This document shows, piece after piece, positions 11,912 to 23,480 of a DNA stretch of 64,000 bases. Origin of the DNA: Aphrophora alni. Taxonomy: Eukaryota > Arthropoda > Insecta > Hemiptera > Aphrophoridae. The notes below the pieces were generated by a model that made no database searches, had not been told where the DNA came from, and saw nothing but the letters and a program-made list of their open reading frames with translations. Within the stretch, counting starts at the first letter, position 1; every line of letters starts with the position of its first letter. The stretch lies in NCBI GenBank assembly GCA_963513935.1, contig OY740766.1:1270001-1334000 (forward strand), read 5' to 3'. Made by a program: the position numbers and the translations under genes.

Positions 11912-12194
11912 GAGGTTTTTATGATCATTTAGCGTATCTAGTACATTTTCCCGTAATTCACGGCCCAAGGTAAAAAAAAGTAGAATTAACAAGTGTTTGT
12001 GCTTTATCACAAAATGGTGCTCAACAAGTAACCATTTTTATTCAAGTTTCCCTCCCCCATTTTTATTTGATAAAAAAGCAATATATATAGACCTACAACC
12101 ATACAGTTCTTATAGTATAGGATATAATTAATTGTTGCTGCACTAAACTTTCTGGAAATTATCTAATCTTATAAAAATTAGTTGTAAGGAAATA

Positions 12195-14393
12195 CAGTAC
12201 ACTCGCGATAGTCCGACATGCTTGGTAGTCTGACACGGCTGGCTCTCAGTTGATTCACAGTGATAAAACAACCATGAGGTAATTTGACCAGGCTGTTATA
12301 ACAGGAAACACCCTCTGTGTGCCTATTCAAGTTGTTTGTTTGGACATCTCAACTTTCAATTCAGTTTCGTCGAAAAGCATAACCGTTTGTGTTAGCCGTT
12401 ATTGCAGTGTAATTTTTGTTCAGAGTGATTTTATAATGCTGTGAGTTGTTGTTAAGTTCTATCTATTGCAATTTTATTTTATTACTGCACTGTATACAGT
12501 AGCGTTGTAATGGCGAGCACAAGTTCAAAACATAAGCATAAAATATTAAATTTATGTGATAAATTCGAAATCATAAAGAGATACGATTGTGGTGAATCTC
12601 CAAAGTCAATAGGTAAATCGTACAACATAGGGCGAGCTACAGAAACTCCAACATCAATATGTAAATCGTATGACATAGGGCAAGCTACAGTTTATGATAT
12701 TCTAAAGAAAGAAAGAAAGAAAAATTGCAAACTTCATGAAGTCTGTTGACGAAGAGCCTAATAAGAGAAAAACCCTTAAAAATGAGTGAGTTTCCTCAAG
12801 GTGACGACGCTATTTACACCGGGTTCAAACAACAAAGAAGCAGACATACAACCATTTCAGGAGACATTTTGAAACAAAGCCAATTTTTTTTATCATGAAA
12901 TTACAAAAAAATACCACTCCTATCCCAGTGATTGTTGGTTAAAAATTTCAAAAAGCGCCATGGTATTCGATTCCTACAGATGAGTAGAGAAAAATTGTCT
13001 GCTGACGAGTCTAAGATTTCTGAATTCACCCAGAAATGTAAAAATCACTGAACTAGGCCTAACATCTGAACAAGTTTATAACCCCTATGAGACCGGCTTA
13101 AATTGGGGAGCAACTTCCAACAAAGACATTTGTCACTCAAGAGGAAAAACATGTTTCAGGAAGAAAATTTCAAAAAGAACAGATCACTCTGATGGTATAT
13201 GCTGTGACAAGAAGTCATGCATTAAAACTGTTGGTTGTGGTGAAATCAAAATCTCCACATGCATTTAAAAACATGAAGGTTGAATCTCTGCCAAATACAT
13301 ACACGAATCAAAGACGAACATGGGTCACTAAAGAAGTTTTTTATGATTGATAAACTAACAACTTTGTCTCACAACACTTCAACGAGATGACGTTGTAAGT
13401 GAAAGCCCTTATTTTATTGAACAATGCACCAGGACATCCTGACAAGGAAGAACTAAGAGTTAAGACAAATGATATGGCTATATAGAGGCTTTGTACTTGT
13501 CAATAAATACAACCATACAACCGCTCTCTTTCAGGCAATGAACCTAAATGTTATTAAGACTCTTAAGGCACATTACAAGAAGCAAATACTTTTACCAATA
13601 TTATAAGTCAACCTAACGCAGACGTCACATCCATCTTGAAACAATTCAACATCAAGGATGCCATCGTCAATGCAGCGTTTGAATCTCTTACATTAATAAA
13701 GTCTTGGAGAACTATTTGGACAGAAAATCCACTTCTACCAAAGAAAGACAACAATAAAGATTTTGAACCAATTTTGGAGGATGATCTAGCAAATTGCAAT
13801 GAAATTGAAATTTCACGAGAATCAGTGGAAGTATTACAAACATGGATTTTAGACGATAACCTTAACCACTAACCTTGCAGACGACGAAATTATTGCTGAA
13901 GTCACAGAACCTGTTGACAACACGATCCAGGAGGCCTCAGAAGCAAGATTCACAGTCAACAGTGATGAACCTGTGTCAGCTGCAAACACTGTCACGATGG
14001 TGTGGGGAGAGAGGATCTAACTACTAGCAAATATTGATGTTAAAAGACATTCAATATAAAGCATTGACTGACAGTTTATGTAAGAAACAAAAGACTATCC
14101 CAGATTTCTTCAATGCGTAAATACTGTACTGTCGGTATGCCTGTCATTTAAAAATTTTGTTAAACGCAATTCATGTTTTTAATACATGTATGTACATACA
14201 ATTTTTATCCTTTGTGGTATCTGTGTAAAATTAATTGTTTTATTAGTCTGTTGTCCTAAATGGCTTTACATACAAAAATTACTGTAATTATTATAACTTA
14301 CTGCTAATCTGGACATTTAAAAAATCACTTTCGATAATCCAGACACTTTCAGTAATCTGACACCCTTTCGGTCGGATTATCAAGAGTCTACCG
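12195..14393 (+). mobile_element. Decayed pogo/Tigger element
   Basis: Flanked by TA. The left end is CAGTACACTCGCGATAGTCC, and the inverse of the right end is CGGTAGACTCTTGATAATCC; both are followed by GAC. Inside, the plus strand holds a broken pogo transposase. A CENP-B/psq type helix-turn-helix starts at 12510 (HKILNLCDKFEIIKRYDCGE). The first catalytic area YNPYETGLNW is near 13080. NNAPGHP is near 13425, where the family has DNAP(S/G)HP. A C-terminal part lies at 13636-13872 (IKDAIVNAAFESLTLIKSWR, NPLLPKK). Many stops make it inactive. It lies in the intron between exons 5 and 4. Confidence 0.87.
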
Positions 14394-15017
14394 TATTAAT
14401 TTCATATAGTCCTTTGTATGGGTTACAAAATGAAAGATCAGTAAAAACTTAAAAAGAGATTTTATTTTTAAAAAAATAACATTTTATTCAATCAAAGATA
14501 ATGTACTGAGTTAGAACCAAAGGAAAATAAATTTGTTTGATATAGATTCAATATAGATTCAATTTCCATTTATTAGCAATTTAAAAAAAAATTAATTATT
14601 AATACAACAAAATTAATTGCGTTTTTTAAATGTTAAAATTATTTAAATATTTTTCAAAACAGTTTTTTGTTGGTAAAAATACACAATAATCATAGATAAA
14701 TGCTTAGACAAATGAACTGATTACTCTGAAAGAATAAAACTGTATTTTTTAAAGTTTTACTGTATTGTCCCCCCCCCCCCTGTGGTAATGTATCAAGAGA
14801 CAGAACCCTATGAAGCAGTATTTTTTTCCAAAATGCTCATCTGCAGAACTATAGGTATGAAGGAGGAACTATCATCCAGTTTAAAAGAAACTCCAGTTAT
14901 GTAGGATACAAAATATTGTCAACTTCAAAGTAGCAACTGCATGTTACCAATGGATAAACAGCAAAAAGGCTAAAAAAAAAATGTTAAAAAAAACTATAAA
15001 TCCACCATTATACATAC
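14394..15017. other. Intron sequence with a C10 tract, nothing else recognised
   Basis: AT-rich; a run of ten C near 14770. No coding or repeat signal. Confidence 0.5.
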
Positions 15018-15121
15018 CAGGTGTCATAATTTCCTCTGATGCAGAATCAATTTCAAGTAGAGATACATCAATACCACTATCAGTGCTTTCTGTAGAGAGA
15101 TGATCTGACCGAGTCTTAAAC
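15018..15121 (-). CDS. MAP3K4: MAP3K4 N-terminal half, exon 4
   Basis: 104 bp, phase 2 in and phase 1 out. The acceptor is TTCTGTTAAG and the donor CCTG|GTATGT. It encodes a Ser/Thr- and acid-rich linker (FKTRSDHLSTESTDSGIDVS, then LLEIDSASEEIMTP), probably flexible and phosphorylatable. The linker is variable in the family. It is accepted because the splice phases fit on both sides and it is open in one frame only. Confidence 0.82.
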
Positions 15122-15282
15122 CTTAACAGAAAAAAAATTTAATTATAGTTTCATCAATTATACATGGCACTGTGAGCTACTTGCATTACAACTTAACATG
15201 TCAATCTCCTTTATAAATTATTTAAAAATTTAGAAATATATATAAAAACTCAACTGTAATACAAAATAGCATATTAACTTAC

Positions 15283-15443
15283 GTGTAATTCATTATATCC
15301 ATTAACACTTGTTCTACATTTTTTCGTGCTTCAACAAGGAAGTCATCTTGTTCTTTCACAGTTCTGCCAGCATGCCAGGCTTGAAGTTCCAGCCATAATA
15401 CTTCTTTTAGTTCACTTTGCCATAAATAATCTTCCTTGCTCAG
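15283..15443 (-). CDS. MAP3K4: MAP3K4 N-terminal half, exon 3 (ELQAWHAGRT block)
   Basis: 161 bp, phase 0 in and phase 2 out. It encodes LSKEDYLWQSELKEVLWLEL followed by QAWHAGRTVKEQDDFLVEAR. This is the most diagnostic piece of the regulatory half: vertebrate MAP3K4 has WLELQAWHAGRT at the same place (from memory). The acceptor is TTTTATCTGTAG and the donor reads CAC|GTAAGT. The exon ends in a hydrophobic helix-like stretch (VEQVLMDIMNY). Function in the family: part of the large non-catalytic N-terminal domain; no enzymatic motif. Confidence 0.93.
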
Positions 15444-17926
15444 CTACAGATAAAAAAATAATATTAAAAAACATAAAGTATAAAATATATTGTAATGTAC
15501 TGTCAGACTAAGTTGTTTAATGTCTAATAAAATCTATCTTTGGTTAGTATTTATTAATGATTTGGTAATGTCATTATAGTAAATACAGTTTACCGAATTA
15601 ACATGTCAGATTCAGAAATACAATTGATAAATAATTATTTGATTCACAATTGACAATGAATGCAAGAATAATTAGGTTTGTCAGAATATTATTATGAAAT
15701 ATACTGCCAGAACTTAAATAATTATGTTAAATAGGAATGTGAAGTCATTCCTGGACTTGTAACCTTACTTAAATATTACTTCTTCACCCATGCAGAGTAA
15801 CACCATCTTCAAAAACTACTTATGTACTTGGGAATGTGTCTTACATAGCCTCTCCACTGCCTCCTAAACTCCACATTGTCATCTTCTCCCACTATGATGC
15901 TATTTGATTATTTTAAACACTTATCTCTTACAATTATATCTTTCTTCAAGGAAGTTATATTTTAAAACAATCGATCAGATATATTGTTGGAAGATCTAAC
16001 ATTGTTAAAGAAAGATATAATTTTTGGAGGTAAATCAAAATAATAAAATACCAGCAACAGTGGGATGAAGTGAGAGGATGAAAGGGTAGAGTTTAGGGGT
16101 GGACAGTGGAGAGGGGTGAGTAGGAAAGCTATAATAAGATGCATTCCTAAGTAGATGAAGAAGTGCATATATAGTTTTTAAACGTTGAAGTACTTCAAAA
16201 TGTATCAACTAGTGAAAATAAAATCACAAGTCTAGAAATGGCTGAAAAATGCACTCAACATAATTGGAGAACTCACAATCTTCTCAGAATTATTACTGGG
16301 GTAAATATTGTACAATATAGGAATAATGTCAATCTTGAAATAGTCCAAATAACTAAAGATGTTGTGTTTAATGTAAATTGTGTAAGGGAAAGTAAAGAAC
16401 AATTAATTTTATTATTATTATTTTATTTATTTTATTTTTTTCACTATAGAACTTTGAAAACTAAAACATACATTAGAAATGAAAATATATCCTTCGTATC
16501 AACCTTGGCCTGTGAGCGAACGAAGGAATGAAAGTTAAACTCGTCAGATCTATTCTGATAGAGTTCACCAGTACACAACTAAGGAAACGCTTTTTTTAAT
16601 AAATAGCACTCTAATTAAAAAATCAATACAAAAAACAACGCAAAACCTAACTTTCTACGCAGTCGAGACTAGAGTGCTGTTTGTCAATTAATTTTGATAA
16701 CTGATTCTTTAACTTTAATTCACCCTATACTTTTCCTACCTGGTCAAGGAGACTCTACGCTGGAGAAAGAACAACCCAGACCACTGGAAATCTAGGCTGG
16801 AAAATTTTCTGGCCTGGTCTGGTCGTACCCTTCAATGAGTTCAGCAGCCCAACGAAATCCCCCCCCTTTTAATTACACAACCTTCTAGTAATTGTATTTA
16901 CTTTTAACTTTACCAACTAGATCCAAATTTAATATCTCCTTATTAAATTTAAATCTCTGGAGCATAGGATTTTCTACACAACTTATCTCTAAGTTATGTA
17001 GGCTACTTAGATTTAAAAATGTTATTTTATTTCAAAAATTGTTTGTTGGATTTTGATGAAATTTAATATATGATTGATTTTAAGAATTTATGTAATTAAA
17101 AAAAGATAAATTTACTCCCTCTGCTATTTAGGAATTAATTAATATAAACTACACCAGCATGATTTAAACAAAATTTAATTGATTAAAATTAAAATAATTA
17201 TGGTCTGTGGGGGCTGTGCAATGTATATAGAACATTTTAATTGATCAATAAAATCCTACTCATTGGTGTTCTGAAGTATTTCTTGGATGATGTCCTTACA
17301 TTCTCCAATAGGTATACACTAGTAAAATGATACTTGACATTAGAGACAATCTTAGAATTTAAAGATATATTTACATTACTAATTGTGTTAACTAAACTTA
17401 AAGAATTTTTATTACTTAAATATTTAGACAAATATGTTGATCTTTTGAATATAGTGTAACATTGATGTGCTAATTTGTAAGTGGGAGCATTAGTATAAAA
17501 TAATAATAATAAATAAATAAATAAAATTAATTTTTTTTTAAATTACAGGATGAGGAACATTAAGAGTAGATTAGGAGGGGTTCAGAAATGATAAAGTCAT
17601 GATTTTTTGACAGAAATTACATTGATCTGACCTATGGGATGGATGGGGGAGGGGGAGGTGGTTAGAAAGCAAATATTTTACACAATACTGGTCTTTATCA
17701 TTTCTCAAACCCTCCTATTCTACACTTTTCTTTCTCTTGAAATTTTGGTTATTTAGACTTGTTTTATTTTCAATTTAATAGCTTGAAAATGCCTAACGGC
17801 GAATCATATGTCGCTCAAAAAGTTCTTTCGTTGAATTAAATTACTGACTGTTCACATTAAATTATATAGTAGAATTAGTCAAATAAAGTCGAATATAATT
17901 CTCTCAATGACAAACAAGTTGTTTAC
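15444..17926. other. Intron between exons 3 and 2, mostly unrecognised
   Basis: Contains small open frames only. A GC-richer patch at 16740-16850 reads on the plus strand ETLRWRKNNPDHWKSRLENF, then LAWSGRTLQ and a stop. This looks like a transposon coding scrap but is not assignable. 17631-17665 is a G-rich tract. Confidence 0.4.
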
Positions 17927-18163
17927 CTGTCTTTTGTGTGAAATTTCCTCTTGCTTGTCAACATTGCTTTTAGATGAAATGTCTCCTTGTTTTTCTCCAT
18001 TACCCAATTTGATGAGCTGAGAAAAGGTCTGATAGAACTCAATTCTACTTTGTGGGCATTCTTCTTTACTTATTGGTGGATGAAAATGTGGATGTGATGT
18101 ACTAAGGTGTAGGCGTTCCACAAGTTTAGATGTCAGACATTTAAATCTATTACATGACTGCAC
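17927..18163 (-). CDS. MAP3K4: MAP3K4 N-terminal half, exon 2
   Basis: 79 codons, phase 0 at both ends. The acceptor follows a T-rich stretch (TTTTTTTGTCTATAG) and the donor is ACAG|GTAAAC. The protein carries CPQSRIEFYQTFSQLIKL, which matches the vertebrate MAP3K4 stretch with CPADRLKFFETLRLLLKL (remembered). A hydrophilic Lys/Glu/Asp-rich segment leads into the conserved block of the next exon. The upstream intron (18164-26025) contains a non-LTR element, a young LTR element, a Tigger-like element and tandem repeats. Confidence 0.85.
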
Positions 18164-18430
18164 CTATAGACAAAAAAATCTTAAGGAAAAACAAAACTCA
18201 GGAAAATCATACTTTCTTTAAAATTAATATATAGAAAAAGTCTTACGATATGAGCATTAGCAATTTATTGTCCTTAAGTTATTTTTTCCAAAATAACTGT
18301 TCAATAATTGAATTGTTATCAACTTTAAAATGACACAAACCATTTTATTTTTTAACATATTGATCAATTTATAATTATTTTGAGAGTAGAATATAGTGAA
18401 TTACATAACAATACCCTTTGGGAAGAAATG

Positions 18431-18494
18431 TAGTTCAGTTGGCAGAGCTTACTTGCCACAGTTTGTACAAGTGAACCATCAAAGGTTACGCAGG
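18431..18494 (+). repeat. Possible tRNA-derived SINE head
   Basis: TAGTTCAGTTGG at 18431-18442 fits the pol III A-box consensus, and GGTTACGCAGG at 18484 is a weak B-box at the expected distance. It does not fold as a complete tRNA to the eye, so a degenerate SINE head or chance are both possible. Confidence 0.25.
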
Positions 18495-18980
18495 AGCATG
18501 TCTAAAGAGGATACAGGATCAAAGCCTACCAAATAAATATTTTAAAGAAAATACTATGTATTTGAAAGATCAGAAGTTGCCATAAACAGTCAAAGTATTT
18601 GCATTATATTTATTAACAATTAGGCATAATTAGTAAAAGTTAATTTCTCTGTTTTTCAATAAAAGGAAAAGACATCCATTATTCTTTTCTACAGGTTGAA
18701 ATTGATGAAGTTTAGTTCAATTTGTTTTGGATAGATAAGAAGTGAATAAATGAAGTGAGGATGAGAGTATTAATAAAGTACTTAGTTGTTTGAAAAATAA
18801 AATAAAGTTTAAACCATGAATAAATGATGTCTTAGTAATAAAATTAAGAAAAGGAGGTTGTTATTTTTTAAAAATACAATGTAAAACTAAATCATTACTA
18901 TATTTTATATAAAAATCATTTTGAGGGACAGATACATAGTATTAAAGATTATTATTAAAAGTCTCTTAATTGATTTTAGT

Positions 18981-19413
18981 TTAATCTTGTGTCAATCCTA
19001 GCAAAAAGGAAAGTTCAGAAACTGAAAAGAGCATCCTTCGACTGATTTGTTTTAGTTTATGAAGGTGTCCAATAATGTCCTCCCAATGGTACTCTAGTTC
19101 ATCAACTTTCTCTGGCCATCTCCATAGCTTCCTACTCTTTTGCCAAGATGACACAACTGCTCCATTTTCTGTAATTGGTATAATCTTCCCAGGAAAAATA
19201 CCTCCTTCGTAACTAAAAGCAACAAATTCTCAAAACTTCTCTTTTCGCAAGAGACCATTCTTCAGATTACAGGTGTTTTGAAATTCAGCTCTAGGTTTTA
19301 CAGTTCCAGGACTCTTATTGGTACCGGTATCTTCTATGTCACTAAAGCTTTCTAGACAGTCACTTGAATCTTCGTATGAAATGTTCTCTTCTTCATCATG
19401 GTCTGAACTGTTT
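18981..19413 (-). pseudogene. C-terminal part of a transposon-type ORF, family unknown
   Basis: A single reading frame of 144 codons with one internal TGA. It starts in an acidic linker (SDHDEEENISYEDSSDCLES) and continues to FVAFSYEGGIFPGKIIPITE. A Trp-rich stretch follows (SSWQKSRKLWRWPEKVDELE, then YHWEDIIGHLHKLKQISRRM), ending FSVSELSFLLGLTQD and TAA. I recall similar FPGKI...KLWRWP-x-K-x-D...YPWEDV-type domains at the ends of uncharacterised insect transposon proteins but cannot name the family. It abuts the reverse transcriptase relic at 19414, in the opposite orientation. Confidence 0.55.
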
Positions 19414-20590
19414 TACCCAAACCAATATGGATTTAGAAAGGGTTATAGTACCGATTTGGCTTTGTCAAGCCTTATTATTGATGTGTCCAAGGCTCTGGAT
19501 GGGTCACGACACACAGTTGGAGTGTTCTGTGACCTGTCAAAGGCATTTGATTGTGTTCAACATGTAATTTTAGTAAAAAAAAAAAAAAATGGAAATATTT
19601 TGCATCAAGGAAAATAACTTAAATTGGTTTAGGTCCTATTTGTGTGAAAGAAAACAAGAAACTGAAATTAAAGATATAGGTGGAGTGTTTGCATCAACTT
19701 GGAAATCTGTAAAAAATGGTGTCCTCAGGGATCTATGTTGGGTCCAACATTGTTTTTAATGTACTTAAATGACTTGGCAGATAATGTAACAAGGTTGTAC
19801 ATATCTCTTTGCAGATGGTAAACAGTTTTGATAAAATCTGAAAATAAGGAAAAACTAATACATGAAGTTGAAATTTGTATAAATCTGATAAATGATTGGC
19901 TATCTGTTAATGTTTTAAAATTGAATATTAATAAGACAAACATAATGAATTTTACTACTTCAACATCGAAAATTGATTTGTTAAATGTACAATTTAAAAA
20001 TAACTTATTAATTGGAAAAACTGATGCCAGATATTTGGGCGTACAGATTGGTCACCATATAAATTGGAAAACACATATAAAGATTTTAATTAAGAAATTA
20101 AATACAGCCTGTTTTCAAATGAATTTTTTTTTAAATGTCACAGATATTAAAACCAAAAAAAAAAACTGTATACTAGTTTTTTCCCCCCCCACAAATTAAA
20201 TATGGGATTATACTCGGGGGAGATTCTAAGGAAGCAAACAATATTTTTATGATTTAAAAAAATACCTTAGAATCATGTTAAATAAACCTAAATTTCACTC
20301 TTGTAGAGGATTATAGATTTCGAAATTTTAACATTACCACCTCTTTATTTGTTTGAAGTCTTATGTTTAGTGCACTGTCACAAGCAGTTATTTGCAGAAA
20401 ATTGTGTGCACCACAATTATATGGCATGAGGAACAGCGAAGCAATGTTGTACCCTATTCACAGGCTTACCCTGCTGGAAAGGAGTCCTTTATATAAGGGC
20501 ATCAAATTTTACAATCAGTTCAATTCTACATTTAAGATACTAGAAATATCCACTATTAAAAAAAAAAAAACTAAAAGCAACTGTTGCTAG
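19414..20590 (+). pseudogene. Non-LTR retrotransposon reverse transcriptase relic (Jockey-like)
   Basis: Broken frames encode the finger/palm order of a LINE reverse transcriptase. It opens with FYPNQYGFRKGYSTDLAL. Motif A follows as VGVFCDLSKAFDCV. Motif B is QGSMLGPTLFLMYLNDL, with a frameshift. The active site is FADG instead of FADD or YADD. LGVQIGHHINWKTHI follows, and the C-terminal MRNSEAMLYPIHRLTLLERS then PLYKGIKFYNQF is typical of these elements. Stops, frameshifts and the lost active-site aspartate show it is dead. The 3' untranslated part seems to continue at 23145-23480 after a later LTR insertion. Confidence 0.85.
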
Positions 20591-20663
20591 AGAAAACATA
20601 TTATAACACAAATGATTTCCTACTCTTTTATTGTGTGTAATGTATTTTATAGGTAAAATGTAT

Positions 20664-21161
20664 TATAATACTTTTCTTGAGTATTATATTTTGTTTTAAA
20701 TTAATTATAAATAAAAAAATTATTTATATCATTAAATTTTTTAACAGAACAATAAAAGAAATATTAAATAAAAAATAAATGTTTTTTTATATTCTTATCT
20801 CGGGGTTAGATTTGGGTTTCACAATTACATAAAAATATATTTAAATAATAATCAGTTTATCTCACCATCATTTACAATGTTCTTTTATATCTTCTTCTTG
20901 GTAATTGTTCATTATAATAATTATTCAATATTTCAATAGTTCACTTTTATTAGAGTGTTTTATTTTTCAATTGCATCATGTACCTTTTTATATATTAACT
21001 TCACTTCAGATCCTCTTACACACACTAGAAAAATTTGAAAAATTTCTTCCTCTTTTAAATTGTTATTCTAAATCATATGATTTACTTGTTGTTTTTATCA
21101 CATGGTTCCCTTGCACCTGCTTACTAAATTTTGTATTCTTCTATTATATAAAAATGTTACA
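20664..21161 (-). repeat. 3' LTR of the gag-only element
   Basis: Direct copy of 22647-23144. The open frame at 20905-21219 on the plus strand is non-coding LTR sequence, as its duplicate in the other LTR shows. Confidence 0.9.
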
Positions 21162-21227
21162 ACTGTCCTCCAAAATTTTAATTTTTAAAAAAAATTTATT
21201 TATTTATTTTTTTTTTTAAACAAATTA

Positions 21228-22464
21228 CTAAATTTTTATCAGTAACATTTTTCTATAGTCATTGACTATTTTACAAACTTTACATACATCTCCTTTTAAT
21301 TTGAATTTAAATTTATAAAACTTTTCTTTAGTTGGTGTCAGTGTTAAATTTCTCATAACTATCACCTTTTCAATAAAATATTCTGCTCTGCTTAGCTTTC
21401 CATCTTTTCTATATTTTTCCACTTCTAAACTGTTTCTAATTCCATTTTGTACTTCATCGTTCCAATATTTTTCTAAAAATCTTTCCTGGAAATTTTCCAA
21501 GTCTTCTATGTCCTCCCTTGTAATTTGCCACCATCTAGCAGCATTTCCTTCCATAGATATGTCCATTATATCCTTAATGTCCACCTTTTCTCTACCTTCT
21601 CTTTCCCTTCTCTCTTGCATCTTCTCTACATATCTCTTCAACTTTCTTATATATTCAATTGGGTTTATTCCCCTTCCATTAAACTTAGGCATTGTAATCT
21701 GAGCGTGGCTTTCATCATTAGTAAAGTATATTATCTGAGTAGTTCTATTTTCCATACTATCTTTCTTATTTAATCTCTCCTCCGTTTCCTTCATTTTCTC
21801 TTCCATATTACTAGCTACCTTTTCAAAATTCTGTTTATTAATTTTAACCCTATTATTTAACTCTTCAATATTCTCCTTCTGTTCTTTTAATTCCTCTCCC
21901 AACATCTGAAAATTTTCCTCTACTTTCCTTCCAAATTTCTTATGATCTTCTATTATCCTCTCTTGTTTCTCCTCTATCTCTCTCTTAAACTCATCAAATT
22001 TATTATCAATCTTTCCCTCTAACTTTTCAAAATTTGTACTCATTTCATTTTTATTTTCTTCCATTTTAGTTTCCATTCTTGACATTGTTTCCCTCATTAC
22101 ATCAAATTTGTTATCCTTCTCATCCATCTTCTTCATAATTTCTCTCAATAATTTCTCCATACCTGATTCTTCTTTATTCACTGTAACAAATGTAACACCT
22201 CCTCTTTCTATTTCTATCTCCCTAACATTTTCTTCTACCTCAGAACATGGTACCCTATCTCTTTCATCCTGTCCTAACCTATTCTGTCCTGAATATGGGA
22301 AACATTCATCAATTTCCTGAACCTCCAATATTTTAACCATTTGTCCTTCCTCCTGTACCATTCCCTTCTTAGGCCTATCCTGTTTCTTTTGATTCTCCAA
22401 TTCTCTTTTTTTTTTGTGTCTCTTTTGGGTTATCCCTTAATTCATAACGTCCTTGCTCTGACAT
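21228..22464 (-). CDS. Gag protein of the LTR element (one apparent frameshift)
   Basis: The main frame, 22400-21228, gives 390 residues. A short polar start leads to a long charged coiled coil of about 130 residues rich in Glu, Lys and Met (residues ~80-215, e.g. MEKLLREIMKKMDEKDNKFD). The retrotransposon capsid-type domain follows (ITMPKFNGRGINPIEYIRKL, GNAARWWQI, FLEKYW, then LSRAEYFIEKV). No zinc knuckle is seen; the end has only CKVCK. A natural start, ATG at 22464 (MSEQGRYELRDNPKETQKKK), lies in another frame and reaches this frame only if the A10 run at 22406-22415 loses one base. This is either a homopolymer error or mutation, or slippage. The protein would form the intracellular particle. 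Confidence 0.8.
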
Positions 22465-22646
22465 TTTAATTATTTATTTTGTTTAAATTGAAATTTTTTT
22501 TTCTTTTTTTTTTTTTTTTTAATTGAATAAGTTAATATTAAAAAATAATATATATTTAAAATTATTAAATATATATATTATAAAACCTGAAATTGCTTAT
22601 TGTTTAATTGCACATTTAATCGTGCCCCACGTTGTGGATGCCAATT

Positions 22647-23144
22647 TATAATACTTTTCTTGAGTATTATATTTTGTTTTAAATTAATTATAAATAAAAA
22701 AATTATTTATATCATTAAATTTTTTAACAGAACAATAAAAGAAATATTAAATAAAAAATAAATGTTTTTTTATATTCTTATCTCGGGGTTAGATTTGGGT
22801 TTCACAATTACATAAAAATATATTTAAATAATAATCAGTTTATCTCACCATCATTTACAATGTTCTTTTATATCTTCTTCTTGGTAATTGTTCATTATAA
22901 TAATTATTCAATATTTCAATAGTTCACTTTTATTAGAGTGTTTTATTTTTCAATTGCATCATGTACCTTTTTATATATTAACTTCACTTCAGATCCTCTT
23001 ACACACACTAGAAAAATTTGAAAAATTTCTTCCTCTTTTAAATTGTTATTCTAAATCATATGATTTACTTGTTGTTTTTATCACATGGTTCCCTTGCACC
23101 TGCTTACTAAATTTTGTATTCTTCTATTATATAAAAATGTTACA
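22647..23144 (-). repeat. 5' LTR of the gag-only element
   Basis: Direct copy of 20664-21161, followed on the minus strand by AAT and the primer-site-like TGGCATCC motif. Confidence 0.9.
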
Positions 23145-23480
23145 GTATCAATCATGTATATAATGTTACTGTTATGTTTATATTGCTTTTTGTATTGTTA
23201 TGTGTGTGAATGAAATGTGCGACTATATGTATGTGTATTTTAAAGATACTTCATATTTTTATGTCTTGAACAGACTAAAAAAAATTGTAAAAACAATTAA
23301 TGGACTGATGTGATCTATTGAGACTAATTTTATTCCTAGTCATGAAATGTTAAATGAATATTAATTATTATAGTACTGTAATTATGTGTTTGTTGTTTGA
23401 GGACAAGCTGCCTACCTGCAACAGTCTCAATTTTATCCAATCAGGTGTAATGCAGTGAAATGAAATAAATCAAGAAAAAC
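23145..23480 (+). repeat. Probable 3' tail of the non-LTR element
   Basis: Low-complexity T/G-rich sequence ending GCAGTGAAATGAAATAAATC and an A-rich end. This is the usual shape of a LINE 3' untranslated region with its tail. Its position directly after the LTR element fits a nested insertion. Inferred from form, not from a match. Confidence 0.4.

Larger units (their letters stand above)
20664..23144 (-). mobile_element. Gag-only LTR retrotransposon, apparently complete and young
   Basis: Two LTRs of about 498 bp (20664-21161 and 22647-23144) lie at a constant offset of 1983 bp and looked identical where compared. On the minus strand they begin TGTAACATTTTTATATAATA. A candidate 4-bp target duplication GTAT flanks the element (20660-20663 and 23145-23148). 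A primer-site-like TGGCATCCACAACGTGGGGC follows the 5' LTR (22643-22624), and a GGAGGACAG purine tract precedes the 3' LTR. The inside codes only for Gag; there is no protease, reverse transcriptase or integrase, so movement would need enzymes from another element. It appears to sit inside the older non-LTR relic. Confidence 0.87.

Noticed and set aside
11740..12010. Arg/Glu-repeat proteins on the minus strand
   Set aside because: Pure translation of the (TC)n/(CCCT)n microsatellite.
18421..18500. A functional tRNA gene
   Set aside because: The A box is good but the B box and the acceptor and anticodon stems do not form; at most a SINE relic.
20905..21219. 104-codon hydrophobic ORF, duplicated at 22888-23163
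   Set aside because: It lies inside the two LTRs; its duplication reflects LTR identity, not a gene.
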